Shown here: positions 47,953 to 60,277 of the stretch, piece after piece
How positions within the stretch are numbered: position 1 is the stretch's first letter
Layout: every line of letters begins with the position of its first letter
Source: Rotaria socialis
Taxonomy: Eukaryota; Rotifera; Eurotatoria; Philodinida; Philodinidae
Length of the DNA: 64,000 nt
NCBI GenBank assembly: GCA_905331475.1
Contig: CAJNYU010000013.1
Span: 1 to 64,000, forward strand
Reading direction: 5' to 3'
Program-made: the position numbers and the translations under genes
Notes under the pieces: model-generated
Seen by the model: the letters and a program-made list of their open reading frames with translations, nothing else
Told to the model about the DNA's origin: nothing
The model's database searches: none

Positions 47953-48729
47953 ATGCCATCTTTAGCATTATCAACTCAACAACCATTTGCACGTAATGTA
48001 TCGTGTCCAATACCAGCTACATTATCTTCAACAACAAATACATTAGTAAATAAAAAATATAGTTCATCAACAAATACATTACAATATTATTTTAATCAAA
48101 CAAATCTCATATGTGATACATCATCAACACAAGAAACAAGTTCGACGTTAGTAGAAAAAATAAAAATGAATTTAATGAATTTTTTTAAATATAACTCAAC
48201 TGAAAAAGATCTCAAATCTAATGAACCTCAACAATCAATATTTAATTACGATCCTGAACTTGATCTACGTGAAGAACACATATCATTGATATCGAAACAT
48301 TTGTTGACAACATTACGTGAGAGTAAAATTAAGCATTTATCATGTAATAATTTATTTCTTCCATGTAATCATATACGAAATATTGCTAAACAATGTTTAA
48401 TTATGTCAGCCGAAGAACCATTTGGTATTATGGGCGCACAAATTAAAATAAAACTAACATTATTATCAACGGATATGAAATCAACCATAATTAAATATCT
48501 ACCATTAATAAGAATAAATCCAAAGCAGAAAACAATATTTGAACTCGAAATCGATTTACATGAAGATACAAAAGTATTTACACTGCGAAGATTTTTACCT
48601 GAAATGAAAATCTTCAAACAATTCAAAGAGAAAAGTTCATTATATGTAAGTCCCCGGTGTTTACTTGTTAAAAATGTTTTTTATAAAACAGCTGAACCAA
48701 AACGGGCGATGGTTAATTCAATGACATAA
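47953..48729 (+). CDS. DDIT4/REDD1-like (RTP801 family) mTORC1 inhibitor
   Basis: A single coding exon encodes 258 residues. The N-terminal 85 residues are Ser/Thr/Asn-rich. The C-terminal part matches the RTP801/REDD pattern: a helix, then LFLPCNHIRNIAKQCLIMSA, EEPFGIMGAQIKIKL, FELEIDLHED and SLYVSPRCLLVKNVFY. Animal REDD proteins (Drosophila Scylla/Charybde) are stress-induced and restrain mTORC1 through TSC. The key LPC and EP.G..G elements are present. A perfect 14-bp hairpin lies in the 3' flank. Confidence 0.8.
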   Translation: MPSLALSTQQPFARNVSCPIPATLSSTTNTLVNKKYSSSTNTLQYYFNQTNLICDTSSTQETSSTLVEKIKMNLMNFFKYNSTEKDLKSNEPQQSIFNYDPELDLREEHISLISKHLLTTLRESKIKHLSCNNLFLPCNHIRNIAKQCLIMSAEEPFGIMGAQIKIKLTLLSTDMKSTIIKYLPLIRINPKQKTIFELEIDLHEDTKVFTLRRFLPEMKIFKQFKEKSSLYVSPRCLLVKNVFYKTAEPKRAMVNSMT

Positions 48730-49939
48730 TTTTAAAACAAAATATTTTTCTATATTTTATTTGTGTGTCAGATCTAATATTTAAAACAAAAACAAGCAGA
48801 GTTTTAGGTTAGAATTATTCAACTAAATTTTTCAGCGTTTCTTTTTCTTTTTCTTTTGTTTATATATCGAAGTATTTTTTGCTGTTGTTCTTGTTGAATA
48901 TAGTTTTACAATAAGAAATATGATAATCAATAATGAATTATCATATTTCTCATAAATAAAGTAATGCAGTGGAATCTTATTATAAAAATTTCTTTCGATA
49001 TATTATTCTTATTGATTAGATTCTATGGAATCGATTAATAAAAAACAATTTCAATAGAAATTCTTCTTTTTCAATGGAATCCGTATGGCGAACGCGAGTT
49101 AAATTTGTATTGATTTGATAATAGACAGAGCGAAAAGAGTTCGCATTATTAAATAAATAGAGATTCAATTTTAAAGTATACTGTAAATCAGGTATTATAC
49201 TTCATCTCAAAATCACCAGTATCTTTCCTATATATTTAACTGTTTTTTTTCTCTTGCGTGAATATTTCTTATAATTATAATCAAATACGGCGAGTTCGTT
49301 TCGAGGTCTGATTTGAATAAAAACATGATGTCAATCAATAGTGACACATATAACTCTATGGCTAATGATTGAATCGTTCCTAAGCAAGTAAATGATTACA
49401 TTTCTCGTTTTTATTTCTTCGTTCTTCTACTCGATTGCTTTTGGTAAATAAAAAGTATATTTATTCCTCTATTTTTAAACACATCAGTGTAAATTTTATG
49501 TAAATACGCATACGCCTCGTTCTTATATATATATTTCTTTTTTTTGTCTCTTGCTGCAGTAAAACTAAAATGAACAAGAGATTCGCTTCATGTTTATTAT
49601 GTTTTAGATTGCAAATCTTTTTCTTTTTGATTTGCCTGTTTTGTGTTCGACACAAGTTAGATAATTTTAATATTCTTAATACCATGTTGACTGTTCCATT
49701 GTATTTATTGTATTTTAAAATTTAAGTAGAAATTGAGCTCGCTCTTGTCGAGTCGTGCCCTCTGCAACAGCTTGTAAACTACTGGCATCTTATATATAAT
49801 AAAAATGCCAAACGGACAGTAATTGCTATTTGACTTCTAGCGATAAGAAATGAAAAAAAACTCGGCACAAGCATAAAGACAAAATATAGAAAAGAAAAAC
49901 ATACAGGAGTACGTAAATGCTTCAAAGTCACATATAAAA
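48730..49939. other. Intergenic region between DDIT4-like and FES/FER genes
   Basis: About 1.2 kb. It holds the 3'UTR hairpin and AATAAA of the DDIT4-like gene, then AT-rich sequence that includes the FES/FER promoter. No gene is supported. Confidence 0.4.
48914..48960 (+). terminator. 3'UTR hairpin followed by poly(A) signal of the DDIT4-like gene
   Basis: AGAAATATGATAAT (48914-48927) and its exact reverse complement (48937-48950) flank a 9-nt loop. AATAAA follows at 48955-48960. The structure lies about 190 bp after the stop codon. Confidence 0.55.
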
Positions 49940-52900
49940 ATGAGTCATCTTCATGCATCAACACCCTGCTTATGGACTAATGCTGTCAATCAACTGTCCG
50001 ATTGTTTTTCCAGTGATGAAGGCTGTCGAATATTAACTAATGCTGTAGGTGATGAATGCAAGGTTTTACAAGATATTAAAAAAATTCTGGAAAAAAGAGC
50101 TTCAATTGATGAACAATACGCAAAAAACCTTCAAGATTTAACAGCAAATGCCAATAAAATTTCATGGCCGACCAGTACACATCCGATTGCGCCGGTAAAA
50201 TGAATGGCAAACATTAAGAAAAGTACTGTTTTATAGTTAATATTATTTTATTGTAAAAAAAGGTATCCCGAGAAATTTTTTCTCAATGGTCTCAACTAGC
50301 AATAACAATGAGTTCCAATGCTAAACTATTTCGAGAATCAGTATTGGACGATTTAATGAAAGGATTGTTAGAACAGAAAACTGATTCAAAAACATTCTTT
50401 GAAGAAGAAAGACGTCGATATGATGGCGAACATCGAAAGGTGAGTCTCTCAATTCCTCTTTGTATTTTCAAAAAAAACAAGCATTTTATTTAAATAATAG
50501 AAAAAAAATTAAATTTTTGGTAAGTCGCATGTTCATTAAATACCATAGAACGAATTTTTCATTGGCATAATTCTTTCTTGTATTGTACTTTTTTTTATTA
50601 TGATAATTATTTAGGCTCAACGTGATGTTGCTGATGCTGATAAACGTTATTTAGAAGAAGCCAAATCCTACGTAGCCAAAAATAATGAACTAACAAAACT
50701 TCAGAATAGTAAGCTGCTTTTTCATTAAAGTAAAAAAAATCTTTGATTGCTCGGGATAAAAAAAATCTGCCGTTAAACTTAAAGTGATGAGAACGAACAA
50801 AAACAACAAAATTTTCTATGTCGAGTATACATGAGTAAGCATACGAAGTGAGTAATACTTCGTTGATGCACTCGAGTATTATAATAAAAGCTTGATAAGA
50901 ATATTATTTTAACAAAAGTAGTATTGATAACCATATTTTCTTGTATATTAGTTTACAGACATGTAAATTTATTATGGATTATATGAAAAGAAAAAGAACA
51001 AGGATTGATTTTGATTGGGAACAGTAGGTTAAAAAAAACTACATGTTTGGTTTTTTATGAAACTTATATGCCTAACTGAAAACATTATTCACGGCGTTTT
51101 ATACATGAACAACGGAGAGAGACGTTGAAATTTAATTTCTCTAATTAACCTATTTAGATGCTCGTAAAAATGATGGTTCACGAGTAAAAAGTTTAAAAGA
51201 TGCTGTGATTGAAAAACGAGCCAATGTATATCGTGCACATAATGATTATATTTTTAAAATTCGAGAATATAATTTAATTGATAAAGAACATGTGCAAAAA
51301 CTTCGAAGTTTAATTAACTATCATGAAGAATCTCAATTTTTCATTAATAAATCATGGTCCGTAAAATGAATCTATGTTGAAAAATATTAATATTTATATC
51401 ATCTAGGCGAACTTTACTCGAAACTGTGACTAGTCATTTAAGTTATAAACATGATGAATCGACAGCAGCGACGGAAACATTAAGACGAATGATAGCTTCT
51501 CTTGATCCACGTCATTTCTATGATGAAATTTGTAAAAATCATTCGAAGTTCGTTTTATTTTACCATTACTTTCTTGAAATAAATTTATTCATCTATTTAT
51601 TTAGTGTCGCTCCGTTGAAGGCGAATTCTCTCGTATTTAATGAATTACTTCTTCAAACATCCGGTTTAACAAAATTAAAGCTAAATCAATTTATCTGTGA
51701 TAGTTCAACGAAACAAGATTTAAAACAAAAGTCTTACACGAAAACATAGAAGAAGTTTTTCTTATGTAAATTTACTAATTATTTCGTTGCTCTAGAATTC
51801 AATCGTTAACGTTGAGTATAAATGAGCCAATACCGAAAATCGTGGATTTTACTCGAGATAAACAAAAGTTAGTAACAACAAGTTATTTCTTTCTCGTCTG
51901 ATGAAAATGATTTTTCTTTCAGTTCCTACGAAGGAAGAAAGGATCTATTCGAACAAAGACAATCCATAGATTATACACGAGTAAGAAAACGATTCGAAGA
52001 ACAACTGCGAGATGAGCTAAAATCAACATTACGAAACGTTGGATATAGATCAGATGATGAATCCAATGGCGATTCCGATGAAGATGTAAAATACTTCAAA
52101 ATCATAATTATGATTATCTATTGTTATCTTTCTAGTTAACCGATCGACTTGAAGATCAACTGTATTTTCATGGTGTTATGCCACGCAGTCAAACTATTAG
52201 CAAATTAATTGAGAAAGGCGACTATTTAGTTCGTATAAATGAACAAGGAAATTTTGTTTTATCCATCTTGTGGACAGATCAAGATAATCGACAAAGAGTA
52301 AAAGATGAACACTTTTTAATTCATGAACGAAATCATGTAAGATGTGAATCTATAGGTTAGAAATTTAATTTAATTATTTTTTGTCAGATGTTTTTATTCC
52401 AATCACAAGCCAATGCAAAGCCATCCATTCCTGAATTGATTTCATTTTATAAAAGACAGAAACTGGAATTACGAGAAGGTGGCGCACGATTAATTCGACC
52501 CATAGCAAGACCGGATTATATAGTTAACAATGATGATGTTCGTACATTGGATATCTTAGGAAAAGTAAGAGAATTATGTATTTCTCTCTGAAAAATCTTG
52601 TAGATAAATATAACATTAACAACAATAGGAAAAAAACTAGACGATCCGAAATAGAAACGAATGATCTGTTCGTTAAAAAAAATACTCTGGTGTTCTATTA
52701 TGATAAATTTTAAAAGATGCATAGAGTGTTAGACGATTGAAGAAATGCTTTCGTGTTGGGCGTTATCTTGTCGAATGAGTTTACTGAGATTCAAGAAAAC
52801 CTATAAAAACTGCCTCTTATAAGGCTTATTGGGTGTTGCCTATTTTAAGTGAGTTTTAAAAAATTGATGTTTGTGTTGAAACTTGGCACGTATTAAATCC

Positions 52901-54129
52901 CTCAACTCTTTTCGAAAGTTATGTCAACATGAGTTTTGCTTTAACAAAATCGAAAAAAACTTAATGTGTAGAAGCAAACTCATTTGTATTTATTCTTTAT
53001 TATTTTAATAACAAATGCATACATATAGTATTTCATTTTTTCAAGATATTACTTTAACGCTTCCGAACTAACTAAATATTTATTAAGGCTTTATTTCTTA
53101 GCGAATTGATTTTTTTAATGTTTTTTTTCTCTTTGTCATCAATAGGGTCATTTCGGTAATGTTGTTCGTGGTGAATATCGTGGTCAATCTGTAGCTGTAA
53201 AAATTCTTCATGAATCATCAACAGGTCAAAGTTCTCCAAGTCGAAAAAATTTCATTAACGAAGCTCTTCTACTTCAACAATATAAGCATAAAAATATTGT
53301 AAAATTTCTTGGCATCGCTGCTATACGCGATCCACTGATGATTATCATGGAATTGATTGAGCGTATGTAGAATTACTTTTTATGTCTTGTTTCAATATAT
53401 TTGCTAGCTATTTTAGAGGGCAGTTTAAATAAGTATTTAAAAGATAATGACTTACGCGTTTCACAATTGATACTAATGTGCTATGATATTGCTAAAGGAA
53501 TGGCATACTTAGAAAAACGTAATGTAATACATCGGTATGTCATTCTATCGAAAGAAATCACTTAAGAAGTTCGTCTGTTTTTGTGTATTCAAGCGATTTA
53601 GCTGCTCGAAATTGTTTAGTTGATAAAAAGAATCGAGTAAAAGTCGCTGATTTTGGCCTGTCAAGATGTTTACAATCAGACGAAGAATATTTCTGCCAGA
53701 TCAAAGAAATTCCAACAAGATGGTGGGCTGTTGAAGTATTTTCAAATGGTTTGTTTGTTTGTTTAGTTAATATTTTTAGATTTATTTAATCTTTTTTTAT
53801 TATTTTTATAGCACCATACACAAATAAATCAGATGTTTGGTCTTATGGTGTAACGATTTGGGAAGTTTTTTCTAAAGCTGATACACCTTATGAAAATATA
53901 ATACTTAATCACCTAGTGATCGATGCAGTTAAACGTGGTAAAAGAAATCGTTTATGACTTTTGATTATTGAGCATAAACATTAATTTAGGTGAACGTTTG
54001 AAACAACCGGATAAATGTCCACCGAAAATTTTCTCAATAATGGCATCATGTTGGACTGATGATCCAAAAGATAGACCGAACTTTGAAAAACTTGTTGAAT
54101 TGTTAAAAAAAGAAAAACCTCTATTTTGA
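49940..54129 (+). CDS. Fes/Fer family F-BAR/SH2 non-receptor tyrosine kinase (15 exons)
   Basis: Exons 49940-50194, 50263-50439, 50615-50708, 51158-51356, 51407-51547, 51605-51730, 51796-51867, 51923-52085, 52136-52336, 52388-52564, 53146-53362, 53417-53534, 53594-53748, 53812-53937 and 53990-54129 keep phase throughout (786 residues; vertebrate FES and FER have about 820). Order: F-BAR/coiled coil (about 10-280), SH2 (about 418-510, phosphotyrosine Arg in YLVRI at 442), kinase (about 525-786). Kinase motifs seen: G-loop GHFGNV (536), VAVK (K554), HRDLAARN (D648, N653), DFG (666-668), activation-loop Tyr679 and KSDVWSYG. The APE motif reads AVE (692-694). Some donors are weak (GTCCGT, GTCTTA), so one or two exon edges may shift. 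It acts at membranes and the actin cytoskeleton. Confidence 0.88.
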
Positions 54130-54175
54130 TTAATGAATATTTGTGTTAGATAAATCATCTGTTTTTTTTTCAGAT
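54130..54175 (+). promoter_or_regulatory. 46-bp FES-GFRP intercistronic spacer with a 3' splice site
   Basis: Between the kinase stop and the GFRP ATG there are only 46 bp. They end in a polypyrimidine tract and CAG directly before AT-ATG (TTTTTTTTTTCAG ending at 54173). There is no AATAAA; GATAAA near 54150 is the nearest variant. This is the layout of a trans-splice (spliced-leader) acceptor or of an unidentified upstream exon. Confidence 0.6.
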
Positions 54176-55414
54176 ATGCCTCATTTACTTATAAGTACTA
54201 AAATTCGTCTTGAACCAGGGCCAACAGTTGTAGGCGATGAAAACGTTGACCCAGAAATCATGGCTCATCTAGGAGCAAAGCTCTTTCGGGAAAAGTGCAA
54301 TACTTAGTAAGTATTAATTGAAGAAAGATTTTTCAACACGAACCAATGAAAGAACTCAATCGTATGATTTTCGTCTGCACTAGAAATGTAAATCTTTGAC
54401 TAGATCTATAACTGGAAGTTTTGCGAAAGGAGCTCTTAGCTACGATTGATTTCTAAATAAGTATTACATATATATATATAGTACTTTCAAATGAGAAAAA
54501 TGATATCTCTTTACGATAAGTTGATCTATCAAAAGTTTGCATAATAGAATTGACTTAGCGAATCGATTTACAATTCTGATTTCTGGTGATAAACATGATA
54601 ATAATCTTTTTTTTTTCTACATTTAATTTATCGTTGTTCTAATCATTAAAAGATGTTTTTTCATCATACTATCGTACGATGGTAGTCAGCTATTAAGATA
54701 TAGAAGTATTTGTGTCTTTACTCCGATTCCGATCAGCTGTTTAGTTTGAAACGAAGCCTACGAAATCGAAAACACACTAGCATTGAATTCCGTCTCATAA
54801 ATTATGTTTGATTCTTCAAGATACTGTTTTAGGGTTTATTTCTATTTCGATAGAAAAGGCTTGAACATATGATTTTTAAATAGATTTTTTATAATTCTAC
54901 ACTTTTGCGTATATTTTCAATAAACAGTTTTTCTTTAAAATCAAGATTAAGACAAATGTAATTTCTCAACAGCTTCTAAACACTTTTAATGAATCCCGGT
55001 AACTTTTGAGCTCGTCGAATTTTAGTTTATGTACTTGCGAATATTGTTACATGCGCTGACATATGCATAAAAGATCTATACCTACATTCACACACACCAC
55101 GATGCATTATTCTAACATCATCATTTTGCTGCGATTTTTTTAAGTTGCTTTTGTCTTCTATGTATTGAATGAGTAACTGTGATTTCGTAAGAACAAAGAC
55201 AGTTTTCAGCGAAAATATATCTGGAACAGGTTTGTAAATTTAATATTATTTGGATTATTCCTAAAAAATTTGCATATTTTGTTTTTGCAGTGCCGAATAT
55301 CGTACAGATGATTGTGCACGAATCGTGCTTGACAAACTTGAAAAAATCGGGTACCGCGTTATTTCCATGGCAGGCATTGGTCAAACATGTATTTGGTTAC
55401 TACACAAAGAATAA
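54176..55414 (+). CDS. GCHFR: GTP cyclohydrolase I feedback regulatory protein (GFRP)
   Basis: Exons 54176-54306 and 55291-55414 join in phase 2 to exactly 84 residues, the length of the human protein. The N-terminus MPHLLISTKIRLEPGPTVVG and the end GYRVISMAGIGQTCIWLLHK carry the family signature. GFRP forms pentamers that cap GTP cyclohydrolase I and mediate its feedback inhibition by tetrahydrobiopterin and stimulation by phenylalanine. The intron is 984 bp. The start is set by homology and lies 3 bp after a splice-acceptor CAG. A poly(A) signal AATAAA lies at 55549-55554. Confidence 0.93.
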
Positions 55415-55809
55415 ATGCAGATCTTTCTTCACTGCTCAATTGAATCTCATGTTTCCGGTGCAATGTTTTTATATTTGTGTTCTGTTTTTTTTTCGAAGTT
55501 CTGTACTGTATTTGAGCGAAATGTAGTGAATAGAGCAAAAAGAAAAGAAATAAAGACAACCAATCAACACACGAACACACAGAAAAAAAAAGAGCACGAC
55601 TCTCTAAACAAACAGTGCGGCACACACAAATAAAACCAACAGACATACACAAGCAGCACGGGAATATTAGTCATCTTTTCTATCGGTCATATGTCAAAAA
55701 AATAGAGTTTTTGTTCGCTCGGACAAATTTTTTTTCTTTGATACATGACTACAGACAAGTAGAAAAAGGAGCTATTGCAAGAGTAGCATATACAAATAAA
55801 TAGTAAAAA
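55415..55809. other. Convergent 3' region of GFRP and LIS1
   Basis: 395 bp between the two stops, holding the GFRP 3'UTR with AATAAA at 55549-55554. Open frames here are chance. No clear poly(A) signal was found for the minus-strand LIS1 gene. Confidence 0.45.
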
Positions 55810-56299
55810 CTAACGACATTCCCATACTTTAACTGATGTGTCTACACTGCCGGTAATCACATATGGTTTATTTCGATGCATATCTAAAATGAATGATATT
55901 CGATAAGAAAAACAATTGAATTTTTTAAAATTTTATACCTAGTGAAGTACAAAAATGAGTGTGAGCATCGATAGTTTTGGTATTTCTTTTATTTTTTATA
56001 TCCCACACACGTAAAGTTTTATCGTCAGAACAACTCAATAGATATTTTCCACCCGGATGGAAGAGAAGACCACGAACCCAATTATCATGGCCAGTCTAAT
56101 ATAAAAAGCAGTATTTAAAGAAAAAGAAATCTTTTATTTAGATGTCATTATTTACCAATATAAGTAAACATAATCCATTTGTAACATCCCAAATTCGAAT
56201 TGTCTTATCACGTGCACCGGATACAAGATAAGGGCCAGAGCGTGGTTGCATCTAATTAACAAAAGTAATGATGGAAATATTTTAATTTCTTACAACCTT

Positions 56300-56350
<51 letters not shown>

Positions 56351-59091
56351 GATCACTTTTTAATGATATGTGAAGTTAACATCAGATTTGAGAATATTTC
56401 ATAGATTGCAAAATATAGTATTGATGGAAACTAGTCTTTAATAGGGAACGGTACATCGCAACCAGTGCTTTCCTCTAATACCAAGTTATCTATACATATC
56501 AGAGAGTAGAAAAAATAGAAAAACGTCCGATAAATTCAAAGATTACAAGTAAGTATGATTCATCAGAATGATTATCTCGAACATTCAGTGGGAATAAAAC
56601 ACTTGATGAACTTTATGTTTGTATTTCTTTTTTTTTGTATTCTTTCGACCCCTACTTGTTCTATACTCTTATATGTATAGAAAATGTTCAATATGTCTTG
56701 AGGCATGATAACATTCGTTTATCTGCATAAAGAAAATAGGCACCAATCGAATGTGGAGCTTTTTAATGATATCTCTGCTCTCATAATAATAATAATAAAA
56801 TTTCGACATGGAAATGTTAAAATGAATTGTACATAAAAAAAAAATATCTATTACTTTAGCACTGAACGCAAATCATGGACTACGGATTCGCCCACAAAAT
56901 CTAATGAACCGTCGGATCGGTATGTATGGAAATGTTGCGTGTCCAATGTAAAATGAAGTTTATACTTTTAATCGATTTGTACCTCGAGAAAGTAACATTT
57001 AAATTGCTGACGTCGTATGTCTCAAAGGGATCGTATAGGGAATATAACGAGAAAAACAATCACAATCTTGAATGAACAAAACTATTTATGATGCTTCATA
57101 AGATTTCTGAAAGACTTGGTGAATTAATGAAAATTTATAGGATAAAAACACATGATGATGACAGAATACTATTGAAAACATTCGTATAAATAATCAATAG
57201 TCATATAAAAACGTACAGCTAATTACTATTCTCTATTTGCTTATAAACTAATTTTGCTACGACTTACAAATTCTTGAACACCCAGTAGACATTAGAAGAA
57301 ACGACAACGTATAATCTAATACAATTATCACGTACCAAACTCAACAGTTCTTATCGAAATTAGATTATAATAATATAAATTGAAGAATATTCAAACTTTA
57401 TACATCGAAAGCTCTGCAAAAATTTTTATAACAAAACTTAAAACTTTTCCACTAACATACTACTTGTAATACCAGAAAAGAACGTACCTCCGTTCCGCCA
57501 TTAGCAATAGGTTCTGATATATATGGTCCAGCAGAGTCAGTTGCCCACGCAATACATTCAACAACATTTTCATGACCGCGTAATTCACTTTTACATTCAC
57601 CGCTTGGCAGCGACCATATTCTTATCGTCTATCAAAATCATTTGATATTTAATTGACAAATAAAAATGAGGGATCACATACATGATCAACTGATGCGCTT
57701 GCAATGAGTGTTCCATCTTGGTAAACACGTACCATACGTACCCATTCTCGATGACCAATAAGAGTTTTAATACAAAATCTAATAGAATTTGTTTTCCTTG
57801 TTTTATTTAAAAACTTAACAAACAAAACAATGAAACTTACGTTGTTGATACTTCCCAAATTTTAATTGTTTTATCACGACTACTCGATATTATATGATCA
57901 CCACTAGGAGTAAATGTTACTGAAGATACATTATGGTCATGACCTTAAAATATGAAAAAAACAAACAACTAAAAAATTAAATTTAAAAAAAATGTCGTTT
58001 CTATTTTACCATGCATTGTTTTTATGCATTGATATGTTTGAAAATCCCATAGTCGAATGCTCATATCAGCCGAACATGATACTAAATAAAATTTAAAAAA
58101 AGAAATATAAAATTCTTAGTTTTATTCCAATCGTTCAATTTACAGAGCCACTTTCCAGTATGATCAAAAGCGATATCTTGCACCGGTGCTGTATGACCTT
58201 TTAAGGTTCGTTCGTGTTCACCTGACTCATAATCCCAAATCTTTAAAAACAACAAAAGAAAATAGTTAATTTAAAAATTATCTTTTTACTTTGATTGTGG
58301 CATCTTCACTGGCCGATGCTATTACATCGAAAGTTGGATGAAAGACAACATGCGTCACCGTATCACGATGACCTCTTAGTTCAAATTTTTCAGGAGGTCG
58401 AGGTATCCATTCGCCGGGTGAACGTTTTTCTCTTGTAGGTCCGCCTACTGTTGCCTCTTGAAGTGCTTCTTGTAGTTTTAACTCGAGATCCATCACCTTT
58501 AAAACAGTAATTCATATGTTGAAATCAAATCAAGATTTGATCTAGGAAATAAAACTCAGCCATCTTTCGGATATTCGACCAATAGGATACAGAAAATGAG
58601 TAATGCTAATTTTGTATCTACTTAGAAATCAGAGGATGATCTTTACATTCCTCTGTTCTATTTGCTATTCAAACACATTCCTCCTCTGATTATCATATTC
58701 TCTTTTTGCCTTTGTCAACTATGATAAGCAATTTTTTACCTATATGAAGTTTTTATATATAGATTTTTCTTACTTTTTTCTGTAATCTTATAACGGAAGT
58801 CCATTTTTTTTCTAATTGATCTTTTTTGTCAGCGCTATCGTTTATAGGCTAGAAAATATTCAAAAACATAAAAACATAAAAATTTGAACATTATCAATCA
58901 TTTGCATACGATATTCGCTTCTCTACAAAATTCTTTACATGATACAGTATAACCATTTGTCACAAGATAATCAGCAATCGCTTGATTACTAAATATTAAT
59001 ACAAAATATTTAATTAACAAAAAATAAAATAAAATATTAACTCAATCAATCAATCTTACAGTTCATGTTTTTGTTTTTCAGAAAGAACCAT
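55810..59091 (-). CDS. PAFAH1B1: Lissencephaly-1 homologue (dynein regulator, LisH + WD40), 12 exons
   Basis: Exons 59091-59060, 58988-58910, 58848-58774, 58496-58290, 58240-58144, 58081-58010, 57943-57841, 57778-57682, 57628-57488, 56251-56156, 56095-55939 and 55883-55810 give 409 residues; human LIS1 has 410. The N-terminus carries the LisH motif ([12 protein letters not shown]), then a coiled coil ([12 protein letters not shown]). Seven WD40 repeats follow, with GH...WD spacing ([54 protein letters not shown]). LIS1 binds cytoplasmic dynein with NudE/Ndel1 and controls nuclear migration, spindle and transport. The large intron (56252-57487) holds a (CT)n microsatellite at about 56305-56346. 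Start ATG 59091 lies 158 bp after the TMEM127 stop. Confidence 0.95.
56305..56346. repeat. (CT)n microsatellite in a LIS1 intron
   Basis: About 20 CT units on the plus strand, thus (AG)n on the coding strand of LIS1. It lies in the 1.24-kb intron 9. Confidence 0.85.
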
Positions 59092-59249
59092 GATGAGTAG
59101 TGACACATAGGCAATCAGAAAGAACTTAGAATTTTTGAATAAAATATTTTCATTATCTAAAATTTGGTACACATAGCTACATTGTGTAAGTAAACAAAAT
59201 CACTGTTTATAATCAAGACAACAAACAAAAGAGCATGAGAAATATTTAT

Positions 59250-60277
59250 TTACAAAACAAGTAAATTTTCTTCGGAATGATAATCTGGTGGCGGTTCATC
59301 ATTATCGGGAGTAACTGCTGGTAGTGCGCGTTCAAAAAATAATGGTTGTTCACGTCTTGACCAATTATCAATTAATCTAAATTTGATTTCATTTGTAAAA
59401 CTTTCAAAACAAAAACTTCTTCATTTACCTGTCAAAATCTTCTTCTTCGTTTGTTGGATATTTTCTTAAGAGTGCAAAAGCAATAGCGAATAGTGAAAGG
59501 ATATTCGATATCACAACGAGATAATATGCTATATCAAATTGTACTTCAATTTTTTTCCCAATTTTTAAACGAGTCTTATCTTGTATTGAATAGATTATTT
59601 CTGATACATAAAAACTAAGGCCAAGTACGATTATACATAGAAAAACTAGGACAGAAAACAAGAATGCAATATGTTAATTCAATCAATTTTATTCTACCTG
59701 ATAGTATATACCAAAAAGCATAACGTCTCATAAATTTAAATGAATATTTCATTGCTCCTAATGCATCTAATATAAATCCAATGGTTGAGGAAACAACTGC
59801 TAGACAAATTAATGTTATCATTAAACGAAGTATTAATAATGAACGTGTATCGACACAACCAGTCAATTCTATTGAGAACGAAAATAATAATTTTGTTCTG
59901 TTTTTTCTTGTCTTTTATATTAGGATAAAAGCAAACGTACCTATATTATTATTTGGTTTAAATTGATAAATTTCATTCATCGGTGCTGATGAATCCCACG
60001 GAACAGGAGCTCGTACAACAAATAATTTTCCCAAAGAAAAAAACATATTTAAACCAATATATTTAAAATTACATAGACCACCTTTTACCCAAAACCAACG
60101 ATAATCAAATAGACTGACAGCTAATGTAGCTATAGAAAACATACTAAATATAGCTGATGCATAATTTCGTTCTTGTTTTCTTCTTCTATGAGTAATTTCT
60201 TCTCTATTATTATTCGATTGATTTGTTATTAATGATCGTAGACGTGAGAAGAATCTATTTGAATTTGATGGTGACAT
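59250..60277 (-). CDS. TMEM127: TMEM127-like four-transmembrane protein (4 exons)
   Basis: Exons 60277-59941, 59868-59698, 59645-59429 and 59376-59250 keep phase (283 residues; human 238). Diagnostic stretches shared with TMEM127 are GFILDALGA, FMRRYAFWYILS, LGLSFYVSEII and FALLRKYPTNEEE. Four hydrophobic segments are visible, and the C-terminus has a PPPDY motif, as in the vertebrate tail PPPAY. TMEM127 is an endolysosomal membrane protein that dampens mTORC1 signalling. The N-terminus is longer, basic and Asn/Arg-rich. Stop TAA overlaps a poly(A) signal (AATAAA at 59250-59245). Confidence 0.87.

Noticed and set aside
55290..55803. Several short frames in the GFRP-LIS1 convergent region
   Set aside because: Shadows of GFRP exon 2 and 3'UTR sequence without protein features.
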